The position numbers were made by a program, and so were the translations under genes. Below the pieces are notes generated by a model. It saw nothing but the letters and a program-made list of their open reading frames with translations, was not told the DNA's origin and did no database searches. This document shows, one piece after another, positions 25,688-37,600 of a stretch of 64,000 nt of DNA; within the stretch, counting starts at the first letter, position 1, and every line of letters begins with the position of its first letter. Origin of the DNA: Doris montereyensis. Lineage: Eukaryota > Mollusca > Gastropoda > Nudibranchia > Dorididae. The stretch lies in contig JAXRKP010000086.1 of assembly GCA_037039925.1 (NCBI GenBank), positions 1-64,000 of the forward strand, in the 5' to 3' direction.

Positions 25688-28600
25688 TATAATAAGTATT
25701 ATAATAATTATAATAGTAGTAAAATATCAGTGATGATGGTGATGATTATGAAATGAAAAAAAGCTTGTTTAGTCTCATTGTGTAATTGGATTATTGTTGT
25801 TGTTGTGATACTTTGAACAGTTATCTTGTTTTAAATTGCTAATGAATATGGTATAAAGGGATAAAAGAGTTGATCGATCTCGTGAAAGTTAGTTTTAGGC
25901 TTTTAATTAGATTTTTTTGCTGGTCATTGTTTTTGCAGTGTATGATCTTTTTTATGATGTATACAAGTTTTAAAATATGTATTTACTTCTTTTGCTTTTA
26001 AATATGGATGAACGGATAACAAATAGGAACGATTTACCCTGATTGTAATATCGTCTCTCATCATGTTACATGGTGCTCAGCTCTAAACATTTTAATTTTC
26101 TTTCAGGATGCTACTTGCTATGTATGGAGTTATGAGGGCAAAATCGTATCCAAGTTCAAAGGTCACAAAGTGAGTAAACAACATAAATCTGAGATTAATT
26201 TCTGCCCAAAACAAAATGTTTATTTTCAAATAGTGAGCAAAACAGAGGATGACCATGGTTGTATAAATAGAATTGATGGGGACCTTTTTCCTCAAAAGAG
26301 CCAGGACTTCTCTGGAAACTTATCATATAGGTTCTATTTAACCCTTTCATACGAAAAGTGCCCATAGCCGCCCAGAATGGGTGGAGACATCTCAATAATT
26401 GCTGAATGCTCCTAAGCCAATCACCACAGGGATATAACCATGATTTTATACAATAGCAGTGATGACTTGTGTAAGTTTATGTCATTTTTAAGGTGTTTTT
26501 GGTTTCACTGAATTAGGTTTACTACTCTCCTATCATGTCCATTACACTAAAACATTGAAAGAAATCTTTGAGTGATCAATTCATCAAAAATTGTTGAAGT
26601 TATAGATTTCTCGTAGGAAAATAGCTTTGATACCCTCTTGTAAATTGCTTGTACCTTCATTATATCTTGTGTAAAATTCCCAGGATCAATTTGAATGTTA
26701 AGGAAAGGCGATTTTGGCAAAAACTTTTACTATATGAAACAAAGGTCTTGAATGTAGCGTATTTGTAAAATAACCTAGTGAGTAAAACGTAAATTAACCT
26801 ACAAAATGTTTATGGACAAAAACCACAAACCTGTCGGTGTGTTTGATCTTTTTAAGATTGCATGAGGTTAGAGCATGTCTTTGGCAGTTCAACGAACCAC
26901 AAGCAATTATTTGGATTCAAATGGTCTTGGAGGAGCGGAAACTAGCAAAGTGAAATGCATTGTGTCATGTAAACATTAGTGTAAAATTCACAACTTTCCG
27001 GGTAGTAAGTCAGGTCTAATGCAAAATGATGGAACCCACATCAAATCAAAAGAAGGAAGAAATGTACTCTGTCTTTGAACAGCATAAATCCAGCCCAAGT
27101 CCTATCAATATCTGTTGAGGAATAATAATTTTACTATAATACAGTAAATCTCATTTTCAATTTTGTAAAACCCAAATAATTTCGCTATTTCTGGGTCAAT
27201 TTTGTAGCTTTTATTATCACTCTCCTTTACTAGTCAATTTGAGACTGGAATTTCTATTTCAAAGCAGCCTTTTATACATGGTAATTAAAGAGGAGAAATT
27301 TGTTAATCACAGAAAGTGACCTCTGAAGCAGAAATCACTGTAGTACACTCTACCATGTTGGTGTTTTGTTTTAGCTTGTTTGTTACTTATAAATGCTATT
27401 TTCATCTCAGGGTCGGAGCATATGGAGCCTTGCTGCAACAGAGGATGAAAACACTCTGGTAAGCCCATTGGAATGTATTTTGAGTTTTGTAATTACAGGG
27501 ACACCACTTTTTTTATAGAAAGCTGAATTAGCCAGGAATTTAATATTATAAAATTTATACCAGAAGGATAAATACTAACCTGCGTTTTCCCCATTTGATT
27601 TGGATTTAATTGAGTGCCTTTAAACAGCCAGAGCAGGATATTGTCCAAACTCTAATGCAGTGCTGCTGCATTCTCCCCATCGAGAGATAAAGGATGTAAA
27701 GTTAGTGAGTCTGCAATTGTTTGATCCTATAGCTATTTGAAACATTTGTAGTTTGTAGATATTATGTCAATCGTCAAATCTCTTTATGTTCATAAGAAAA
27801 AATATTTTGGAGTACTTAAACGTTGAAATTCTGTTTGATATTGCTGTAGCTACATTATGTTAAGTTATAGTCATGTCTATTTACCATGACGCACCAGTAG
27901 CTCAGTTTATGGATTGTCTGATTGCCACAGGTGACTTGGTTTGATCCCCAGTCTGGAGATGGGATTTTTCTGGCCCTCCTCTCATCACAGTAACGAAATG
28001 GGTAGGCAAGTCTATTCAGATGCAACGAATGTAAATATAGCATGGAAATCAATGGCAAACTACCGCATTATGCTGTATGCCTAGAAAAATCAGAGCTCTA
28101 CTCCTGATTTCCCTCCCACTGAATTTGGGACTTGCTTTACTTACTTTCATCATAATATCATCAAACACTAGAAAAACATGGTGAAAGTCATGTACATTTA
28201 GATCATGCAAATGATATAGTCACGACTTTTTTTTTATTTTGTTAAAAATGTCTAGTTTTGTGATAATTTTTCTTCTATCACTGCATCAAATTATCAGTAA
28301 AAGAAATAATTTTAAAAGTAAAGTTCCTTCAAGACCATTACGGCCTATGGAGCCAGAGCCTATTCTGGTTTCTATAGCCTGAAGCCACGGGTGATACTGA
28401 TCACGCCCTGGACAGGTTTTTACTCCCAAGCCAGTGCTTGTACCAGTTTGCACCTGGGTTGGGTAGGAAAATGCGGGTTAATGTATTTTCCAAAGATAGA
28501 CAATGTCAGACTCAGCATTGCTATGATTGGAACCAAGGATTTCATGATCCTAAGTCTGGCAACTTAGCCTCTACGCTACCAAAGCCGCACTTAAGAATCA

Positions 28601-31600
28601 GTATCATATTACTAGATACTCAGTGATGTTTTTTACCTTGAAATTTTATTTTATTTTGCCATTGCAGATTACCGGTGGAGGAGACAGTAGTATACGTATG
28701 TGGAAATTCAATCAGAAAGCTCTTGGTCTTCAGCACAACATGTGATTGACATTCCACAGGATTTAACCTTGGTAAACTTGTAGTCACTTCTATGTCACCT
28801 CAATAATAAACTATGCAATAAACATTAATGATAAGATGCAGTAGTAAAGAGCATGGATGGAAAGATACAGCAGAATAAAACTGTAATTTCCTGAAGGTAC
28901 AAAGTTGTTTTAAGCAATATCTGCAGGCTTTTTTGTTTTTTTCAGTAATTGAAATGACGTCAAATGATATTTCGCCCCATAAGATTAGACGAGACAATTG
29001 CAAAGGAGAAAAAATCTTTAGGCACTTGGACACGAATAGAATCAAACCCACGACCTCCATGTCGGAACCTAGAGAGAGTACTACCAACCAAGCTTGCTTT
29101 ACTACTTAGAAGTTAGAGTTAGTCATTAGCTTGCTTGGTAGTGCAAGACTTCAATATTATTTTATGTCATTAGACTTGGTAGTGCAAGACTTCAATATTA
29201 TTTTATGTCATTAGCTTGTTTGGTAGTGTGAGACTTCAATATTATTTTATGTCATTATTTTATGTCATTAGCTCACTTGGTAGTGCAAGACTTCAATATT
29301 ATTTTATGTCATTAGCTTGGTTGCAAGACTTTAATATTATTTTATGTCATTAGTGTGAGACTTCAATATTATTTTATGTCATTAGCTTGCTTGGTAGTGT
29401 GAGACTTCAATATTATTTTTGTCATTAGCTTGCTTGGTAGTGTGGGACTTCAATATTATTTTTTGTCATGGTTCATTATTTTTGACATGCCTCATGCCTC
29501 AATGTTTAGGAAAACTTTTGTGTGTTTGTTGGAATTATTTTAGAGTTTTAGATTTATTTATATGTTTTCATCACTGAGTTGTCTCATAAAATGTTTGGAA
29601 ATGTATTTTCCATTTAATTTCTTGATTTATTTCAAAATTTCTATTATTGATCTTTTAAAAGATCTGCATATTTATTTTTGCCTGCCAAAAATGTTAGGTA
29701 TAACTTGTTTTTCATTCATATATTAATGCATGTTCATCTTACGATACTGTTGACTGGATGGTTGAAAGAAATGTTCAAAATATTGACTGATGGGCAACAT
29801 TTTCAGTGTCCGTAATATTTCAAAACCCTCTGAACTCGCAGCAAAGTGAAAAAACTAGGCCACGCCTTCCTATGTTTTGGGAATATTATTTATTAGAGGA
29901 ATGTATATCTGGGATAGAGTATTAGCACATTTATACTGAAACTTGAAGATTATCTGTTCCCCTCCACACCATAGAAATTGTGAAAAGCTCTATGGAATTT
30001 TACTTCTTTTTTTTTTTTTTTAGGATTTGACCTCTGACCTATGAAATTAGCAATGTTGATTCAAGGCCAGTATGGTCCATAGAACCAGAACTGACCCTGT
30101 CTACATTGCATTGCTTGAAGCAGAACAAGTGATAATACATCGCCTCCTGAACAGGACAGTAGTCTATTGCAGGTTATACTCCCCAGGTCCTCTTGATCCC
30201 AAGTCCACTGCCTTTATCATGTTACTGCAAATGCCACACATACCAGGAGCATATCACTGCCCTTTTACATGTTCTTAAAACACATTTTCGTGAATCAAGC
30301 TCCTGTTAGAAATAAATTTCTTTTGTGACTGTATGTCTATTTTATTGTTTTATTCCATGAAGCTAAACTAAGTTACAATTAAGTTACTCTTTTTTTCTTC
30401 AGGTTGAAGGCGATTTCCCTCGGACTGTCTGTCTTCTTTCTTTCAATATTGTGCTGGTCATGTTGAATTCAGGGTGAGGCTTGTCCTAAATAAATGTAAA
30501 AGTGTTTAATTGTGAAGCCTTTTGAACACTTTTTGTGTGTGTGTAGTTACCACTGTGAACATGTTCATATTTAGCAAATTAATAAAAACATTTTAAACTT
30601 CAACTTTACAGTGGTCTACACATGTTGAACATTTTCTTAACTGTTTATCTCATGGTTTGGGCCATTGTCCATCTTACCAATTTAATAATCCAACGAAAAT
30701 TTTGATACCTCAAACTGTAAGCCCTATATTAATTCTTTAATCGTTATTACGGTCACTAATGTGTCTTTTACTGTTTAGTTCAATTTTAGTTTGATGTATT
30801 TTAATGTATATATGATGTCCATCAGTACGTTGGTATTGATTTTTATGATTGTAATAAAGAAAATACAGAAAGTGAACCTACAGTAGGTGGCCTTTTTGTA
30901 ACAATTGCAGGAAAAATGCAAGCAAATTTCTCTTAGATGCATTTCATAAACATGGAGATTACAAAATTGAGTCCGATTTTCTCCTTCTTTATTTGGAATA
31001 TCCTCAAATTTGTCCTTAGGCATTAATAGGCATAAGGAAACTCATGTGGTAAAAACTTATCTTATTGCCAGCTTGGAAATAGACTCACTCCTAAGGCACT
31101 GTGACCTCCAGGCCTCATGCTGATGGAAGCCTTGCAATAAGAGAAGGCAGATACAGTGAGAGACTGTAATAATAAACTATGTCACCATGGTAGAAGGAGA
31201 GGGCGAGGTAGTGGACTGAAAGTTAGTTGGGCACATGCTCAAAAAAGGGTTGGTATAAAAAGAAAGGAAAGGGGGTGCTGCAAAGGGTGTAGTGGGGGGT
31301 GGGGAGGAGGGTGTCGGTATGGAAGTAGGTCTGAAAAGAGCTGGGATTGAGAGATGTAAGACTTCACAACCATTGTCACTCTGTCGTCAGTCGACTCTCG
31401 AACAGCCCACAATACATGTAGGCCGAAAAGTAATATTATTGTGCGTTACTGTTCCGCCCTCCCCTCATCCCATACCCTACTCATCACTGCCATGTCTGCT
31501 GACGAGTCTCACTGATAGCATTACAGCATTACTGCCTCTCACTCTCAGTCTGGTCTCGTCAAAGCAGTTGTTACAGCATAGGTTGGTATCAAGAAAGGAG

Positions 31601-34600
31601 TTAATATTCATCCCCTTTGGTCTTAAGACTGGTCAGATTCAAATAATATGCATCAAAGCCTTGTATTTGGTGGTATTGAGTTATGGCTCTGAGTAGCGCC
31701 TAGACTTATCTTCTATATGAACTCATCTGGAATAAATTTAATCCAGTTTTTAATTTGAATAAGAGACATGTATAGTTGGAGAAATGTAAGACAAAGTTGC
31801 AAAGACTTACATTTGTCTAGTTCCACAGAGGATGGCGCTAGTATACAGATGTTGTATGGGACTCAATATGTATGTTATTACTCATGATAAATTTTTGTCC
31901 ATTATCTTCAAGGTGTTTTTCATCCTATTCCCTGAGTGACCACTCTTGGACGTGTCTGTTCAAAGATGAAAGATTTGTGTCATACAGTATCATGAGTCCT
32001 TGTCCAGACAAACGCAAAGTCGCAGTGGGAAGCATCACTGGTGCTATCAAGGTGTTATCAATCACAGGTATCCTATTTCACTGAGTTTACTTATTCTTGT
32101 GTCTTGCAGGGAAATATTTCACATTAGTAGATTTATTTAAGCTCGGTTGGTAGCACGCTTTCTTTTCATGGCGAGGCGATGGGTGCCGACACAGAGGTCA
32201 CGGGTATCTCGATCCCCATGGTTGCCTGGATTTTTTCTGTCTATTCTTTGTATTTGTCTCGTCCTTGTTCCTATGGGGCTTTCATATCTTGTTTCATTAC
32301 TTTCACTAGTAGATTTATTAGTCATACGCACATTATATTTGCTCATAAAAATTAATTATCTTCAATAAAGTCAGTTAAACGTTTAAAGAGTGTCCCAGAT
32401 TTTGAATGATTTTCACCTCTTTATGAGAAGTTTTGTCACAGATTAGACTACGAGATAAAAGAAGAAGTTCATAGCCACCTTTTAGTGAATCCCCTATCTA
32501 GGTTGGTATTTGGATATAAGCTATATAGATTTTGCATTTTTATTATTATAATTACTAGCTGTGGGCAACGGCTTAATTAACCAATTAAATTTGTTAATCA
32601 AATTTTTGTGTAATCTTTTATCTGGGCCTCGGGTTGAACAACAGATACACTATTTGATTTCACTACTACAGAAATTAAGAGCGAATTCCAAGCCCTGCAT
32701 GGTTATGAGAAATCAAAAGAATGATAATGATAATTTTTTTTTAAAGAAAAAAAGAAATGAATAAACCCAACAACTCTTCGACTGGATTCGAACCCGGTCC
32801 GATTCCTAATGCATTGCCCCCGACGTTTTACTCTGACCCTTCGGCTATCGCCGCTGATCCTGATGGGGTGAAACAAATCATGACTTTAGAGTGACTGCTA
32901 ACGTAGATCTTTTGTTTTTTCTTTTCCTGTCTTTGATTCACTATGATATATTAGCTCTAAATCTAGAGATAAAGATTGAGCTTTTTTCTCGATAATGTTT
33001 CAATCAATATATTTATACCATATTCTGCAAATAGAATTTGGTCTAGAGCTAAATCTAGATCTAGAACTACGCGGATCTGAAACTGGGTTATTTTTGTCGC
33101 ACTAGAAAGAAGCTGAAAAGGATCACATTTTTCACCTCATTGTAAAATTTGGAACTTTTTAAAGTTAAAATGCTCACAAACGGAATTAAAATGTTTAAAC
33201 AGGATAGGTTGCATACACTGCACTTTAACATTTTGCAACTGTGGAATATATAATGGCATTTTTTAAACCCCTATCTAGATCTGTAGTCTTCAGTAAAAAA
33301 AAAATAAGCATTTATATAATAGATTATTATTCTTATCAGTTGATGTTGATTTATGAAAGGTCACAGTCTTGTGTGAAATTCGGTCAAATAATAAAAGAAC
33401 AATGTTGGAGTGAAGTCAAAGTGATTAACGACATTAAATGACAACTCCACCACAGGCAGTTGGCGAGCACTGTTGGTAGGTCCTACTTTTTTCCTTTCAC
33501 TCTTTCACTTATCTTTCATCTTGCTGTTTCCTCTTAATTCACCTTGATCTCACCACATTTAGTGGATGGGATAAATTCAATAAAACACAAAGAAAAAAAG
33601 ACAACTCCACCATGGAAGACAAAACAGATTCATGACATTTCCAGTATAACCCTTCATCCTTACAATAAACAAGGGACGTACACACTTTTTGAAGGGAGAA
33701 CAGAAAGGCAGAGAGGAGAAGAGAAGAAGTCAAGGAAAGGAAGACATCAATTAATTATGATGAGTCGAAGGGAGAAAGAAAAAAATAGGGTAGAGGGAGA
33801 GAGAGAGGGGAAGACAGAGAGAGAGACAGACAGACAGACAGGTAGAGAGAAAGGGTGGGAGAGAGAGAAAGATGTTATAGAAAGGAAAAATAAATAGAAG
33901 ACTAGGACAAAAGAAAGAAGATAAGAGAGAAGGATGGAAGAAAGTACAACATGAAAATGTACAGTGTGCTCTCCTCCCCCCCCCCTCCTTTTTTTCTTTC
34001 CTTTTCTTTAACACTTATTTTACTTAGTATTGTCTTCTATTTCTTAATTCCTCCTCCTCTTCTTCTCTTTCCTTTCACCTATGGAGGCATGTTGTGGCTA
34101 ACGAGCTGTTTTTTTACAACGTTGTACTCATAGGAAAGGTAGGTATTTCACTCTGCTTTCCTCACTTGACTCAGGTGTGAATGAGTACCAATCTATTGGT
34201 AGAGAAAGATCTTGTCAGAGTGTTAGTACAAAGCACCTAACAGGCTGCTGTACTGTATACTCCCCAATTGAGGAGGCCTTCGAATGAAATGGCCTGCTGG
34301 GAGATAAATGATGTACAGTCGGTGAGCCTGCACTTGTGTGGGGATAAGGACTGTAAATCCATCTTTATCTTTATCTTTATTGTTCTTCCATCTGTCAACA
34401 CACTGGCTGATGCCTATATAGATTGCTTGTGAATTGTTGTCTGACAAAGGGTTATACCGGAAACATCATGTGTCTGTTCTGCCTTCCTCGATGGAGTTGT
34501 TACTTACTCTCCTTTATCACTTTTTTTATATTCATATAATATGATATAAAGGTTCTTCTCCTTGTTTTTGTTTTTTTCTCAAGATGACTCTTCTGTAGAG

Positions 34601-37600
34601 CAAATAGAGAAAATTCTATTTGAGGGCAAAGTTATGGGCATCACATGGATGACAGAGGAAACGCTTTTAGTCTCAGGACCCGAGGGACACTGTGTGAGTA
34701 ATACTATCTTCTTTTCTTGTGTGGGCGGTTGGTGGGTGATGCTGGTAGGCTCCACGTCTTTCCTTTCACTCTTTCACTTATTTTTCACCTTGCTGTTTCC
34801 TCTTAATTCATCCCGAGATTACCGCATATGGTGGACGGGGTAAGTTTCAGAGAAACAATATTTTCTTGTTCCTGTTTATCCTGTTCCTTTACTTGCCCCG
34901 TGTTATTTAGTTCCCTTATGACTCCTCCTGCTCAGATTCTTCATCTTCCTCTGACTCGTTCTCTCTCGCATGATTTGTTGGGGGCTACTGGTACATGTAA
35001 GTCCTATTTCTTTACTTTCATTCTTTTACATATCTGCCTGTTTGTTATCTTGCTGTTTTCCTTTATTCACACTGAGATGATTTCATATGGTGGCCCATTG
35101 TACCAACTAAAAACATGAGGTCCTCTTCTTACTCCCCCTGTGTGGCACTCTTTTACATGTCTTTCATCTTGCCTTTTCTTCTTAATTCACCACTGCTGCT
35201 GGTAGGTCCTACTTCTTTCATTTCCTTCTTTCACTTATCTTTCATCTTGCTGTTTCTCCTCAATTCACCCTGATATCACTGCATATGGTGGACGGGCTAA
35301 ATTTCAATGAAACAAACAGATCTTAATTCATCGCAAGATCGTTTTATCATTTGGTGAATTTTGTAAATTCAGTGGGAGAGAAAAAATAGCCGGGTCCTTG
35401 TTATATTTTCAACATCAATTAATTGAGCTAAATAGCGTCAACTCTTCAGTCTTATCTCAACTCTCAAATAAAGTTTTCAAGTCACTTCAATGTTTAAGAG
35501 GAATTTCAGTTATCTGTTAACAAGATTTATATGTGTTGATTATATTTTTATGGTTTTGATCAAAGTTTTGTTGTGTTGGGTTGTTTTTTCAAGCTTATCT
35601 GTAATCATCCTATCATTGTATTATTATTGTGTTTTATTTTTGCCAACCCCTAGCAAATTTTGACAATGACAAGGGAACAGGACGATAGCAGGAATTCTCT
35701 TCAAATCGTTATCAACATGGGCCTTGTCCTTCCCTAAGCAAACACAGATGGATAACAGCTGCATGTTTTATTGACTCACCTTTAAAGCAAATGCTCGTCT
35801 GTGGTGATAAAGACGGGTCCTTGCATTACTTATCTTTGTCCCAGTCTAGATTTCACATCAGCATCAGATCAGGAATCTCCAATTGCACATGTATGTATGT
35901 CTTCTGAGGAAATTTGAATTCGGCCGTTTTTTGCATTTGTTGCTCATTTCGCTAATTTTCTTTTCTTTCAACAGGTTTTACACTCTTTTTTCTTGTTTCT
36001 TTCACTTTTATTTTTATTTTTGAGAGACTGATAGTAGGTAACATTTTGGCTTTTCAAATTCATTTTAATCCAGTAAATAGTAACAGTAAAGAAAACAATG
36101 GCTTAATGCTATCTATACTTTCATCAATAAATACAAGATATTCTGAAGGGTTTGGGGGGGGGGTAGTATGGTTGAGAAATAATATTTTTTTGGCTTTCAA
36201 TTTTAGCAAAATGTTAAGATTATGAAAGAAACTGACTTTCTCCTCTACGTGATCTATATTATAACTTATTTTTTAAAAACAACTGAGCAAAAAGATAGAT
36301 AAAATGTAATGAAAGATGATCTTTATTTCATGTAACATCTTCAAGGATTCATATGACAGTAAATCATGGAGCTGTGACATATTTTTATCTTATGTAATAC
36401 AAAACATTACTTTTACAATGAGTGGAATTTATTGTTGTGTAAAAAAAAAGTCTTTTGTGAGTATTTATATTGAAATAAAACAAGAAAAACTTTATTTAGT
36501 AATCTGTCAAAAAGTCTTGGCACACATGACAATGTTTTGGTTTTTTCTGCTCCTCGTTTGATGGGCAGCCTAGTCAAACATTCCAAAGAGTTCATGGCAA
36601 GGCTGGAGTGACCTCTGTCCATTTCAAGGATGGACTGGTTTATTCTACAGGAAGAGATGGCTATTACAGGCAGTGGGAGGTCAAGGACAACACATTGACT
36701 TTGAGCCACAGTGTAAAGGTATGTGAGACAAAAAGCCACTTCAACCAATTTTTTTCCTTTTTTGTCATTGGGAAGATTATAAGAAAGTCGATTCTATTTT
36801 TAGCGTTGACACACACAAAGCCATTGCTGGAGCTTTTTTGGCCAAGCTCAACAATAAGTAGATTATGACTGCAGTGATTTGTAACAAAAAGACAAATCTG
36901 ATAATCAATTTTTGCCCCCTTACTGGAAGCCAGTGAAGGGCTTTCAACAAATCTCTGGAATTACTGTCGAATCTGGTCTTCCCAAGAACCAACCTTCCCA
37001 CACAATTTTGTACCCTTTGAAGCTTTTTTATCCTCATCTATGAGACCCATAAAGGGGAGTTTCGATTGTCCATTCGGGACAGAACTAGGGACACAACAAG
37101 TGTTTTGATAAAGAGCAGAGATTTCATGTGTGAAATCTTGCGCAACTCAATGTACATTATTTTTACAGTGTGCTCAATTTGATGGTCCATTGAAAGTGTG
37201 CTGTCAAAAAAGACTCCCAGACTTTTGGCCGAATTTAAAAGAATACGCTACGTTAGCAATATCAATGGATTTGAGGTCTATCTTTTTAATTTTGAGACCA
37301 TGGAACTTAAAACAACCTCAGTTTTTTTCTCGTTTAACTTTAGTTAGTAGTAGTTTGTTAGTTTAGTTAGCTTTAGTAGGTAGTAATAGACATAGTAAAT
37401 GTGTATATAATTATTGCTGTCATTTGAATAACCATACTTCTTAAAACCTTTGAAAATAATCCTTCTTTTATGTTTTTTTAGGTTACCAAAGGATTTGAGT
37501 GGATAGACAAACTAGAATGGCATGATGGTGACATGTTGATGTATGGATTTCTCTCTGTAAGTCTGCTGGATGAGAAAAGGCAATTAAAGATTAAATTTAC

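Noticed and set aside
26337..26365. TTAACCCTTTCATACG as a third piggyBac-type terminus
   Set aside because: No matching inverted end next to TTAA was found within several kilobases.
31156..31696. Two overlapping plus-strand open frames in WDR6 intron 10
   Set aside because: G-rich composition, no recognisable motif and no splice-site support.
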